Assembly: GCF_901709675.1 (NCBI RefSeq)
Contig: NC_051092.1
Coordinates: 6,268,491 to 6,332,490, forward strand
Reading direction: 5' to 3'
Length of the DNA: 64,000 bases
Origin: Syngnathus acus
Taxonomy: Eukaryota > Chordata > Actinopteri > Syngnathiformes > Syngnathidae
Shown: positions 1 through 17,140 of the stretch, piece by piece
Numbering within the stretch: the stretch's first letter is position 1
Layout of the letters: each line of letters begins with the position of its first letter
Program-made: the position numbers and the translations under genes
Notes under the pieces: model-generated
The model's input: the letters and a program-made list of their open reading frames with translations, nothing else
Databases searched by the model: none
Told to the model about the DNA's origin: nothing

Positions 1-6457
<6,457 letters not shown>

Positions 6458-8730
6458 TTCCACCCCCCCAACACACACACACACACACACACACGTATGG
6501 CCTTTTCGTGGTGTAAGAATTTGACATTTAAAGTGAAATGTCAGAAAATTTAATCTACAAAAGTGTCTTTGAATCAGACAACTCCCCTCTAGGAAAAAAA
6601 ATAGCTGCACCATCATAACTGCTGTGAGACAAGTTTCATTTCAACCGAATATGTCAGATCTGATGTAAGTAAAGTTTCTGATATCGCCTGATGATATCAC
6701 ATCTCCATGAGGCTCATCTCCAGTTACTGCCAGTTATTTTCTAATTTTGCATTGCGTATCTACTTGAAAACAAAACAAAAGCAAATATTCCTCACTTCCT
6801 AAGACTCCGTGTGTGTATGTGTGTGTCTTAAAGATCAGACCCTGTGTATCATCAATAGTCATAGCAAGTTCATGTTAGGGGGAATAACACTACCACATTG
6901 TCATATAGAACAGTACAGAGGTGCTTTTGTAAAGATAGAAATGTTAACTTGTGCAAGCTACACATCTTGCACAAACAATGGTCTGTCCCAAAGAAAATCA
7001 AATTTTTCTAACATTTTCTATGTTTTTGTCACAAAAGAAAAGATAGCCTTTACATTTTGGGAAATTATTATGAATAGAATATATATACACTATATTGTAA
7101 CTCCAGGAAAACTATCAAAAAATGTATGTTATTAAAAATTTATAAGCAAAATTAAACAATTCAGGTACATTTTTGTGAAACAGCACTGATTTAGATGTCG
7201 TGACAATGTGAAATATCAACTATGTTGTAAAGGATCTTTTGCAAAGCACTGTGAATTTTATAAACTATGTAACACAGTTGCTCATCATGTACAAAATGGA
7301 AGAACGATTGAAAAAATGATGATGTCCCTCCAAATAAACGTTCAGTCGATTTATACCAGCTTACTTGAGCTTTAACACGTTAACCAACTTATGTGTTTCA
7401 AAAGACTGAAAGTCTGCTAATGTTCATATTGATCATTACAGGCACGTGGCCTCGCTTTTTTTTTTTTATCTTTATTTTTTTAGTTGTTGACTAGGGCACA
7501 TTAAACACCTAAAAACAGCACCTTCTTTCCTGTTTGGTTACTCGCTAAGAAATACATTTATGATACAGAAACCAAAAGCTGTGCACTGTAGCAGATGGCA
7601 TTTGCTGGTTGGTCCACATCATCCTAAATGGCCATGCTAAAGTGCCTTTGTCTAAAGTGTCTTCTCTTTACCACCAAATACCATTCCATGTTTTTTCCCT
7701 CCCCTGTAATATTGTACTAATGTCTTATCGTCATTGTCTTGTAGCATGTATTCCTTCCCACGTAAATAAAACACTGCGTCCTTTGATAAAAGCAGCATCT
7801 GGTCGCGTACATGTATCTTTGTGTTGTCAGATGACTCATTCAAAACAACGTCTGTGTGCTCCGTTGAAATATTGTAACTATTGATCATTCTGTTCATCGT
7901 TGAGATTCAACAGCACTGACGTTTGGTGGTGTGTGACCACCAAGTCTTTGTGGATACATTTTGTCATGAAGGTTCATGCATTCAATGAGAATATTGACTG
8001 TTGGAGGATTTCAAACAAAATTTTAATTCTGTCAGAAAAACTGAAGAGAAAAAAAGTACAGCAAAAATGGAAAAGAAACCTGAAGGGCTTCTCGCTGAAT
8101 CCTGTAATTTAAGCGTATATTTTTTCCAGTACATAATCTGATCCTCTAACTGTTTCACCATTTTTTTTAAACATACTTTTGGGACACTTTTGATCAACTT
8201 GGTTGACACTCCTCCAAAGAGAGAATGTCCTCACCAGTCAAATGAAAGCCCTACTTTCGAAATGGTGAATATTTGATGTATTTCAAATCGTTTCAAAACG
8301 CGCCTGCTACGTTTGTGAATGCCTGCTGTGTTGTTAATACTGTCTTAGAAGATTTAGAAAGATACATGGCACAGCAACTCAGTAACATGTTCCCAAATGG
8401 CCTTGAATATTTGTTCCCCATCGTTTGAGGAATGGGAAATTTTTATTTGTTTGTTTTTAAGGTGCTTTGTATAAAGGTGACAATGACGTTTATTACAGAT
8501 GTTGTGTATATCTTTGATATTCTAATATCCATCCTGTTTTGTGAAAAAGAGAGTACTTTACATGTAAGAGAACCGAAATGCTAGTGGTGTGTCTATTGGT
8601 ACCGCACAGGGTCTGATCTTTGCTTTGTAACGTTTTCCCCTCTAAAGTATGTTAGATATTTTCTAGCTTTGTAGAAACTTTGTATGCTTATGCTATTCAC
8701 TTTCAAATAAACGGCCAGTTCTAAATGCTG
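6458..8730 (+). other. tead1: tead1 3' UTR with two candidate poly(A) signals
   Basis: AT-rich sequence without a convincing reading frame follows the stop codon. AATAAA hexamers occur at 7333-7338 and 8706-8711; the second is followed by GT/T-rich sequence, so the long form probably ends near 8730. A short (CA)n tract sits at 6472-6494, just after the stop. The 3' end is inferred from the hexamers alone. Confidence 0.6.
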
Positions 8731-9887
8731 TTCAGTATTTATATCTGTCTATAAACACAACATGCAATCCTGAATTAGACTGCAATATTGAATCAATAAC
8801 AAATACTGATACTATTCCATCCTTGGCAGTTTTCAAAGGCAGTTTATTTATTTATCTATGTGACACAAAGCATGGAATCATTTTCAAGAGCAAAACATTT
8901 ATGTATACAGTATGTGTCTTGCGATAGGCTGGCGACCATTCGAGTGTGTACCTAACCACGGCACCGATGAAAACAAGACTAGGATTAGGGGTTTTCAATC
9001 CTGGTCTTCGAGGACCGGTTACCTAGATGTCTATATTTCCAGTGGTGGAGCTGGGGGGCAGAGGGTGGAGTGGGGCATGAGGTACTAACACCCCTCTGAA
9101 GTGTGTTTGGACCCCTCCCAGGTGCCAAACCAGATAATTGACCGTTGGGTATTTTCCAAAGGGAATGTAAATTGAATTTATTATCAGCTTTTCAGATTTT
9201 TTTTTTTTAAGTTTGTAGTCCTCCCAAGGAAAACATCCTAGCTCTGCAACACAACTAATTCAAAAGATCACCTTAAAAAAAACATTCCGACCGATTACCT
9301 GTTCTGTCGATTGAATCGGCTGATTTATAAATCTATTGAGAATAATCATCGGCTCAAATTTAGCCCATTATTCTATAGGTCTCACAAAACAATAAATATA
9401 TTCTAAATGACGTTTGAGTGGTGCAGAAAGGTGTCCTTACTCTGTTTGTCCACTAAGGGGAGCTGTGACTTCATTTCACCTTCAAGTCTTCTCAGAGGCT
9501 GTTACAATAGTGGGCTGAAGAGAGAATTCCATCAGGTAAATTTGGGGAATTAACAGTGGCTCAACATGTCTCCCATTTTAGTCGTAGCTCTCTTCATCAT
9601 TTGTGCCTTTTGTTTAATTTCCCAGCGGTATAATGTATGATTTACTTTTTTGTTTTTTGCATTAATTTAAACCTGTTACATTGTTTTGAGATTTACCTAT
9701 ATATGTTACTACTGATTTGAATCTTTATCATTATTTTGGATATTGTTGGCTGTGCACTGGTGGTTAGAGTGACCTCACAGGAAATGAGTTCAGAGATGAG
9801 AAAAAAAGTCTGTTATCTCACAGCCCAGACGCATCAACAATCTTCCTTATCAAATCTACTTTTGTCGAAATACACTGTGTGTGTGCA

Positions 9888-9929
<42 letters not shown>

Positions 9930-10159
9930 CGTGCATGTGTGCGTGCGTGTTTGTAACGTGATTGTGGATGCTTTTATCTCCCAACAAACCTCGAGGATCT
10001 TTCAGAGTGAAGGTAAATAAAAAAAATACTAATGACGCGGTATTTCCGTAAAAGTCTCTGTCTTGTATTCAAATGCAAATCCTTTTATCGGATTCCACAC
10101 CCATTTTTAAGATTATATAGTTAAATACTGCTATATATAGTATAATATAACGGTAATAT
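8731..10159. other. tead1-rassf10 intergenic DNA, no gene seen
   Basis: AT-rich sequence. A transposon-end-like block with 'CCTGGTC(T/C)TCGAGGACC' lies at about 8995-9025. A (GT)n/(GC)n simple repeat lies at about 9891-9941. No reading frame with family resemblance was found. Confidence 0.6.
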
Positions 10160-10335
10160 TATCTTTTGAGTGAACCGATTCTAAAGATTCAGTTCACTTG
10201 AGAACTCAAATGCACATCATTAGTACAAAAGAGTACAGACAGCAAGAACAGCCAGGTCGAAATAACTGACTGGTTAGTGACACGGGCTCTTGTTTGGTAA
10301 GATCTTGGTTCGATCCCAGGTGTGAACATAGATTT
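10160..10335 (+). repeat. Left flank of composite repeat island, with tRNA-like B box
   Basis: Contains 'GATTCTAAAGATTCAGTTCAC', then 'ATGCACATCATTAGTACAAAA', then GACTGGTTAGTGACACGGG and GGTTCGATCCCAGG. The last two resemble the A-box and B-box regions of a tRNA-derived sequence. The same blocks recur in direct orientation at 11985-12110 and 12837-12895, so the foldback array sits between copies. It does not fold as an intact tRNA by eye. Confidence 0.65.
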
Positions 10336-10420
10336 ACATCTGCTTTTAGAATTGGAACCTCGTTTTGTATACGTATACGCATATGCAAACTAATGCAAGT
10401 ATTTATGTAGAAATACATAA

Positions 10421-11888
10421 GGTACCCCGTCTGCACTCTTTTCAAGTGTACCTAATAACAGGCCACTTTATTAGGGAAATACACGAGGTGAATCTTGGAA
10501 AACATGTTGGAATGCGGCCCCGAGGACAAGAGCTTGACACCTGTGACCTTTGACCATAATATTTCCCTAATAAAGTGGCCTGTTTTTAGGTACACTTGAA
10601 AATGGCGGTGTACCTAATGGAGTGTCCGTGTGATGCCCTCGTTAAGTGCACCTGCGTGAAAAGTTTTTGGTCATTTTCACGTTCTGCAGGAGCTAAAACT
10701 TTTCACGCAGGTGCGCTTAACGAGGGAATCACACGGACACTCCATTAGGTACACCGCCATTTTCAAGTGTACCTAATAACAGGCCACTTTATTAGGGAAA
10801 TATCATGGTCAAAGGTCACAGGTGTCAAGCTCTAGTCCTTGGGGCCGCGTTCCAATATGTTTTCCAAGTTACCCTCGTTAAACACACCTGCGTGAAAAGT
10901 TTTAGCTCCTTTCACGTTCTGCAGGAGCTAAAACTTTTCACGCAGGTGCGCTTAACGAGGGAATCACACAGACACTCCATTAGGTACACCGCCATTTTCA
11001 AGTGTACCTAATAACAGGCCACTTTATTAGGGAAATATCATGGTCAAAGGTCACAGGTGTCAAGCTCTAGTCCTCGGGGCCGCGTTCCAATATGTTTTCC
11101 AAGTTACCCTCGTTAAACACACCTGCGTGAAAAGTTTTAGCTCCTTTCACGTTCTGCAGGAGCTAAAACTTTTCACGCAGGTGCGCTTAACGAGGGAATC
11201 ACACGGACACTCCATTAGGTACACCGCCATTTTCAAGTGTACCTAATAACAGGCCACTTTATTAGGGAAATATCATGGTCAAAGGTCACAGGTGTCAAGC
11301 TCTAGTCCTCGGGGCCGCGTTCCAACATGTTTTCCAAGTTACCCTCGTTAAACACACCTGCGTGAAAAGTTTTAGCTCCTTTCACGTTCTGCAGGAGCTA
11401 AAACTTTTCACGCAGGTGCGCTTAACGAGGGATTCACACGGACACTCCATTAGGTACACCGCCATTTTCAAGTGTACCTAATAACAGGCCACTTTATTAG
11501 GGAAATATCATGGTCAAAGGTCACAGGTGTCAAGCTCTAGTCCTCGGGGCCGCGTTCCAACATGTTTTCCAAGTTACCCTCGTTAAACACACCTGCGTGA
11601 AAAGTTTTAGCTCCTTTCACGTTCTGCAGGAGCTAAAACTTTTCACGCAGGTGCGCTTAACGAGGGAATCACACGGCCACTCCATTAGGTACACCGCCAT
11701 TTTCAAGTGTACCTAATAACAGGCCACTTTATTAGGGAAATATCATGGTCAAAGGTCACAGGTGTCAAACTCTAGTCCTCGGGGCCGCATTCCAACATGT
11801 TTTCCAAGATTCACCTCGTGTATTTCCCTAATTAAGTGCCCTGTTATTAGGTACACTTGAAAATGGCGGTGTACCTAATGGAGTGTCC
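10421..11888. repeat. Foldback element: inverted ends around a 235-bp palindromic tandem array
   Basis: Four complete 235-bp units start at 10802, 11037, 11272 and 11507, each opening with ATCATGGTCAAAGGTCACAG. A partial unit lies on the left (10632-10801) and another on the right (from 11742). Every unit contains a hairpin. In the first unit the arms are 10872-10909 and 10924-10961: 38 bases, two mismatches, 14-base loop. The left end (10421-10630) is the inverted complement of the right end (about 11688-11888), so the whole block can fold on itself. Units differ by only a few substitutions, suggesting recent amplification or homogenisation. The repeated 68-residue ORFs are by-products of the array. 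Confidence 0.92.
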
Positions 11889-11984
11889 AAGTGACGTCAC
11901 AGCTCAAACAGCCAATCAGGAGGTGGGGGTGAGGGCGGGTGTGGCACTTTTCACTTTCACTTATGCTTTTTCCCTATTGGCCTG

Positions 11985-12110
11985 TGATGCACATCACTAG
12001 TACAAAACAGTGTATATGAGTGTAGCCTGTCATGTTGAAACAGCTGACTGGTTAGTGACATGGGCTTTTACTTGATAAGCTCTTGGTTCGATCCCAGGTG
12101 CGAGAAAATG
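11985..12110 (+). repeat. Right flank of composite island, second tRNA-like copy
   Basis: Direct-orientation copy of the 10210-10330 block: ATGCACATCACTAGTACAAAA, then GACTGGTTAGTGACATGGG and GGTTCGATCCCAGGTG. The copies bracket the foldback element, so either the element inserted in such a repeat or both belong to one larger composite transposon. Confidence 0.65.
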
Positions 12111-12499
12111 CTTTTATTGTGCAATTAACCCTTTATTTATTTATTCTTTTTTTTTTTACCTCGTGTAGTGTACCTATTGAAGTGTCCATGAGGTGTACCT
12201 ACACATGTTGTCAAATAAAGCAGTTAACCAAATGTCAGATTTTTATGTTTTAATTGGCGAATATAAAAACAAGGAATAAAACACCAGACAAGTTTTAACA
12301 TAAATGTTTATTAAAATAATAATAAAAGTACATTTCAAACCAGCAATCCAATGTGAAATTGCAGTAGATATATTGGATAACAATATTTAGGTGTATATAT
12401 GCATACACGTTATTTAAAAACTACTACAAGTGTTATAAAATCAAGATGACCCAAAGAGAAGCATAATCTCCTCGTTGTTGCATAACGGCGCATCCCTTC

Positions 12500-12895
12500 A
12501 TGCAATAAAGTTAGCCGTCAGCTTGGAGAAAACGTGCATAAAAGAAGTGGTGTTTCAGTGAGTGGTTCCTTGGCAAATCGTAAATCGACATTCTGGCTTC
12601 CATAGTTCACGCCAGGAGGGAGACGCAACACATTCACTGACTGATCCGTTGACGCACGGGAAGGCAGTTGACCCATTAACTCGTTCGCAAACTGGAAAGT
12701 CAGGAACCGTTCCCTCACTGAACCGTTCACGCGATGAACTGGAAATGCAAATCTCGAGTCAGTGACGCAACTTTCTGTTCAGTGTGTGCGTGTGTGGGGA
12801 CGATTCTTTGAACGATTCGTTTGAACGAATCTTTTCGAATGAACTGATTCTAAAGATTCAGTTCACTTCAAAGAACTGGAATGCACATCACTAGT
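12500..12895 (+). repeat. Interspersed repeat ending in ATGCACATCACTAG
   Basis: This region repeats themes such as CGATTCTTTGAACGATTCG, GAACGAATC and GATTCTAAAGATTCAGTTCAC, and ends GGAATGCACATCACTAG. The terminal 58 bases match the left border of the island near 10170-10223. It is probably the end of a non-autonomous DNA transposon. The class is not settled. Confidence 0.55.
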
Positions 12896-13495
12896 TGCTG
12901 TGTCTTTTACTAACAGTGACACGCTGTCAGAACAGCAGAGCGTCTTTAAAAGTGACTTTGTTCTTAATGTCGCAATATTTTATAGAGCTAGTCTAAAACA
13001 GTAAACAAAGCCATATTGATTCTTTTGGATTTTGATCACAATCACTTTCAATGGTTTATTCCTTACACTGTCTAAAACCTTTTTTCAAAAACTGTCACTT
13101 TCAAAAGAAATACAATTTAAAGAATATTTTGTATTTATTTTTATTCAATTATTTGACTCTCCATACATATATAGGAATAGAACTTTACGTCTTTTGTTGT
13201 AATATAACTGAATTTAATATAGAAGCTGGTGTAACACTTAACAGATTTTTGTTGGTGGTGTGCCTCGAGATTTTTTCCAATGAAAAGGTGTGCCGTGAAT
13301 AAAAAAAGGTTGGGAAACACTGATATAAACTACCTCTGCAGGCCCTAAAAGATGGATTTTTATCTGCTTCATCATCAGCGCTCTGTATGGCTTTTGATAA
13401 CAACGCATGCTACTGTGCAGTGTGCAGCTCAATAGAACTACAAAATTTCAAACGTTTTAATTTTATTACAGACTAAATAAAATCCGATTATTTGG
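12896..13495. other. Intergenic DNA with a transposon-end remnant
   Basis: No gene seen. At about 13250-13322 'GTGTGCCTCGAGATTTTTTC' and GGTTGGGAAACACTG resemble the terminal part of hAT-type elements common in fish genomes. The rest is AT-rich single-copy-looking sequence. Confidence 0.5.
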
Positions 13496-13915
13496 ATTGA
13501 TATTTTCTGTATTTGCATTTGTGCACGTGAGCAAGAGGAGGAGGAGAGGACTAGAGGGGGCGTGTCCCAGAGCCTCCAGCAGCCACTTTTTCTCTTCCAC
13601 GCACAAGCAGCCTATCTCAACTCAAGCAGGCACGCTCGTCTTCTCTCTGCTGTTTTTTTTTTTTTTTTTTTCTGCCGAGGGCAGTGACACGATGTCCACG
13701 CAGCGGGAAAAGACCGCGTGAAGTCGACGACGGGCAAGAAATGGATGTAATAACTTTCGAAATGAGCTCTGATGCTCATTTGTCCTTTCAATATATACTT
13801 TTGGACTTGCCGGTTTTACTTTTCTTAAACTGACTGTCACACTGGAGTTTGAGCCCCAAAGATTGATAAAAAAAAGAAATAAACAGAATATAGGAATTCG
13901 CATAAGGTGAATGAG
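13496..13915 (+). promoter_or_regulatory. rassf10: rassf10 5' leader/promoter region with overlapping upstream ATG
   Basis: GC content rises near 13530-13740, ahead of the intronless gene, with a 20-base T-run near 13655. An ATG at 13911 lies five bases before the main start in another frame and runs 23 codons before stopping inside the rassf10 frame. Its context is weak (T at -3, A at +4), whereas the main ATG at 13916 has G at -3 and G at +4. The transcription start itself is not visible. Confidence 0.45.
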
Positions 13916-15301
13916 ATGGACCCAGAAGAAGGTAAAGTCTCTGTGTGGGTCTGCCGGGAAGAGAAGCTGGTCTCCGGGTTGACTAAGAGGACCACATGCA
14001 CCGATGTGGTGCAAGTTCTGCTGGAGGACCAGAACCTCCGGCAAGGTGCCTCAGCTGGGATGCTGTCCGGACCCCCTCAGTCCTATTGTGTGGTGGAGAA
14101 ATGGAGGGGCTTTGAGCGGATTTTACCCAACAAGACCAAAATTCTCCGTCTATGGAGCGCCTGGGGGGACGAGCAGGAGAACGTCCGCTTTGTCCTGGTC
14201 AGGAATGACGCGTCACTTCCTAACAATGGGCCCCGGAGTGCTGAGGCTCGGGTGGTCCAACGTCGGGAGAATTGGGGTCCTGGCGGGGTGATCAGGGCCC
14301 CCGCTAGGATCTGCTGGCCCGCTGCAACTACCAACTTGTCCCAGGAGAGGCAGAGGCGCATTGTAAGAAAAGCCTTCAGAAAGTTGGATAAGATGAACAA
14401 AAAGAAAGAGCAAGCGCTTGGTAAAGATAAGAGCTCTGTGGAGAAGATGGAAACTTTAGTCCACTTGGTCCTCTCGCAGGATCACACCATTCGCCAGCAG
14501 GTCCAGAGACTCAAGGAGTTGGATAAGGAGATTGAGAGCTATGAGTCCAAGGTGCACTTTGAACGCATGAAGCGACACGGGGTCAACTATGTGCAGGACA
14601 CCTACTTGGAGGACTCCTCTGGATTCCCGGAGGACCCTACTCACAAAATCGCTCCGGAAGCTCTGGCCCAGTTCGAAAAGTATGTGTGGCGTTGCGAGGA
14701 GGTTGTGCGGCTGCAGGAGGAGCTGGTGGAGCGAGAGGCGCTCATGGAGAGCATCACCGCAGAGATCCAGGAGGAGCTCAACCGCAGGTGGATGAAGAGA
14801 CGGCAGGAGGAGAGGGGAGAAGATGAAAATATGTTGGAAATGTGCTTGTCTGTTCCTCCAGTGCCGGAGTGTGTGTCTGGAGATGAGATGGCGTTGGAGG
14901 AGGAGAGGATCAAAACACAGCTGAACACCAGCCTCTACATAGGCCTGAGACTTAAGACAGACCTGGATGGCATTAGGGGGGACTTGGACCTAAGTCTTGC
15001 ACTCTGGGAGAGCAAGGAGACTGAACTGCTGGACCTACTGGCCAAAGTGGAGACTATGGACCTAGAACAGGAGGACACCAAACCGGATGAAGATGATGAT
15101 ATTGATGCTGATGCTGATGATACAAAGGCAGATGAAGATGAGGGTGCAGTGGTGCCAGGGGAGAAGAGTGGCATTTGGGTGGAGCAGGCCCGAGGTGTGT
15201 CAAAGTCTTGCAACATCAACGACGAGGACTCGGACACAGGCCTGAGCTCCATGCATAGTCAGGACTCTGACAACCCTCCTGTGTGTGAGTCTTTGGTCTA
15301 A
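13916..15301 (+). CDS. rassf10: rassf10, Ras-association domain family 10 (N-terminal RASSF), complete single exon
   Basis: The protein has 461 residues from [18 protein letters not shown] to a C-terminus ending CESLV. N-terminal RASSF proteins are scaffolds whose RA domain binds small GTPases; RASSF10 has been linked to mitosis, microtubules and tumour suppression. The RA domain covers roughly residues 6-96, with [19 protein letters not shown] at 62-80. The basic segment 145-170 is followed by coiled coils at about 172-215, 245-300 and 325-385. [20 protein letters not shown] (178-197), [11 protein letters not shown] and SLYIGLRL are RASSF10 hallmarks. An Asp/Glu-rich stretch covers 384-409, and [18 protein letters not shown] near the end matches human. 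It is shorter than human (507), mainly because Ala/Ser/Arg-rich linkers are absent. The start was chosen for its Kozak context and match to vertebrate N-termini. It lies downstream of tead1 in the same orientation, as in human. Confidence 0.97.
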   Translation: MDPEEGKVSVWVCREEKLVSGLTKRTTCTDVVQVLLEDQNLRQGASAGMLSGPPQSYCVVEKWRGFERILPNKTKILRLWSAWGDEQENVRFVLVRNDASLPNNGPRSAEARVVQRRENWGPGGVIRAPARICWPAATTNLSQERQRRIVRKAFRKLDKMNKKKEQALGKDKSSVEKMETLVHLVLSQDHTIRQQVQRLKELDKEIESYESKVHFERMKRHGVNYVQDTYLEDSSGFPEDPTHKIAPEALAQFEKYVWRCEEVVRLQEELVEREALMESITAEIQEELNRRWMKRRQEERGEDENMLEMCLSVPPVPECVSGDEMALEEERIKTQLNTSLYIGLRLKTDLDGIRGDLDLSLALWESKETELLDLLAKVETMDLEQEDTKPDEDDDIDADADDTKADEDEGAVVPGEKSGIWVEQARGVSKSCNINDEDSDTGLSSMHSQDSDNPPVCESLV

Positions 15302-15353
15302 ACCAGATAGCATGGATTCGGGAAGTGTGTGTCACTAACAACAGCCACATGCT

Positions 15354-15380
15354 ATTAAAATTGCAAAGTAATTCATTAAA
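15354..15380 (+). terminator. rassf10: Candidate rassf10 poly(A) signals (ATTAAA twice)
   Basis: ATTAAA variants occur at 15354-15359 and 15375-15380, 53-79 bases after the stop. The next canonical AATAAA, at 15643, lies inside a repeat remnant. Only hexamer evidence is available. Confidence 0.35.
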
Positions 15381-15520
15381 TGTTATCAGATTAAGTTTGG
15401 TTTGATAGGCCATGCCTTGTCACTTCCATGGGGTGATTTAAAAAAAACAGTGCTTCTTCAGGCGATATTAAATCTGTGAAAGAAAACCACATACAAATGT
15501 AAATGGAATATATTAAATCC

Positions 15521-15760
15521 AGGTGTCAAACTTGAGGCCTGCCAAATTATTCATGTACTACTAAAGCAAATCATGAAATCGTCTTCACTTCAACATTGAA
15601 ATATGGAAAACATGTTTTTGTTCCTAAACCCTTTTTTTTTTAAATAAACCAGACAGCAGTTGAACAATTTTCTTCTGACTTTTGATTTTAAAACTCATTA
15701 TTCATCAATTTGTGGATGGAAGAATTCAATAAGGCAATTAACATACAGCACAATGGACAA
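15521..15760 (+). mobile_element. hAT-like MITE remnant, 'CAGGTGTCAAACT' family
   Basis: Opens CCAGGTGTCAAACTTGAGGC. It then shares 'TTGTGGATGG', 'GAACAATTTT' and 'TTTTAAAACTCATTATTCATC' blocks with the copy at 45556-45800 and the fuller one at 23792-24112. The right terminus is decayed. Confidence 0.6.
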
Positions 15761-17067
15761 CTACAAAAACTATCATTTGGTCCTCACAAAAATGAGTTTA
15801 ACACATTGTCCGAAAGGAAGTGGTAAGGATTCTAGATTGTGACAGCATTGATTCTCTGCTCAAGCTGCCTGTCATTTTGGCTCCAATCACCATATTCATT
15901 TATTTCCCTATTAACAATCACACAAGGTCACACAAATGCATTATACATCCGGAACCATATCCTTACAAAACAGGAGTAGGGAACCAGGACACTTGGGCTG
16001 AAAAATCATTTGATCCAGCCCACCAGGCGAAAAAAAAAAAAAAGTCAATCCTCAGCTTAGTTTTGGTTTCAAAAACCCAATTATAACATAACAAAAAAAC
16101 ATTTGCCCAATCATTATATCTATTTCATACATTTTGTATACCTCGGGGGACTTCATTAAACTTGAAGTGGTGCTGTCATCAGTCTGCTCACTATTTGGCA
16201 AGGTCCAGCTAATACCACACTCCACGGTTAACAATTTACTGTCACTATGAATCCCAGTAATAAGTGGCAAAAGGATTGCTTAGTGAACTGCGAGACGTGT
16301 CATTATTTAATAATGATCCACTATCATTAGGGAGGAGTTCTAAAGCCATTGTTGAGTGGGTCGGCTCACACCTTGGGTCACTAAGTCACTGTTTTGTTGT
16401 TATCGAATAACTTATGACTGACATATCCATAAACAATCAAAATATAATACGTGTACGTAAGAAATTCTTTCTAAGACCTTATTGTATGACGGTGCTTAAA
16501 TATGAGATCCCTTCACTGCAGCCTGGTCTGAAAACAAACATAATGCACATAATTACTGTCATTAATTCTTAAAAACACAACTAGGTGCTTTCTAAAGTGT
16601 AAAAGCACAATAGTGGTTGTCCTTGGTGGAAACATCACAAATGTTCTTTCTTGTCAATCTGTCATTATCTCATTTTTTGGGGAATATTTTGGTTAGAGCA
16701 TAACCTCTCGTGAGCACTGACCAAGATGAATTTATCGCTCTATTTCAGAAGACAATAATGATAGTGGTTAGTTAATAATGGAATATTTGAGGTGTTACAC
16801 CAGTGATTTGCAGATTCAAATAAGCAAATACTTGCCTGCTTATTTGTCTTCCACCAAGACGGCGATCTTGGTTCAATCGTGGTTCTATCTTACAAGGTCA
16901 ACATGAGAATCATGATAATGTGACATTCAAGGGTAAACATTTCATCTTTACATTCCATTTTACTTTTGAAATCAAAACAAAACATTGTCTCCTGTGCTAT
17001 GGGCTTTTTTTGTCTTGAGTATATATATATATATAAAATATATAGTATATAAAGATATTGTGCAGAC

Positions 17068-17140
<73 letters not shown>

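Noticed and set aside
10805-11716. Four near-identical 68-codon ORFs (MVKGHRCQ...) spaced 235 bases apart
   Set aside because: They are frames through the non-coding tandem array; the period equals the repeat unit and half of each ORF lies in a palindromic stem. No splice or Kozak support.
13907-13915. rassf10 start three codons earlier at 13907
   Set aside because: The base triplet there is GTG. In a vertebrate nuclear gene the ATG at 13916 is the sensible start and matches the family N-terminus MDP.
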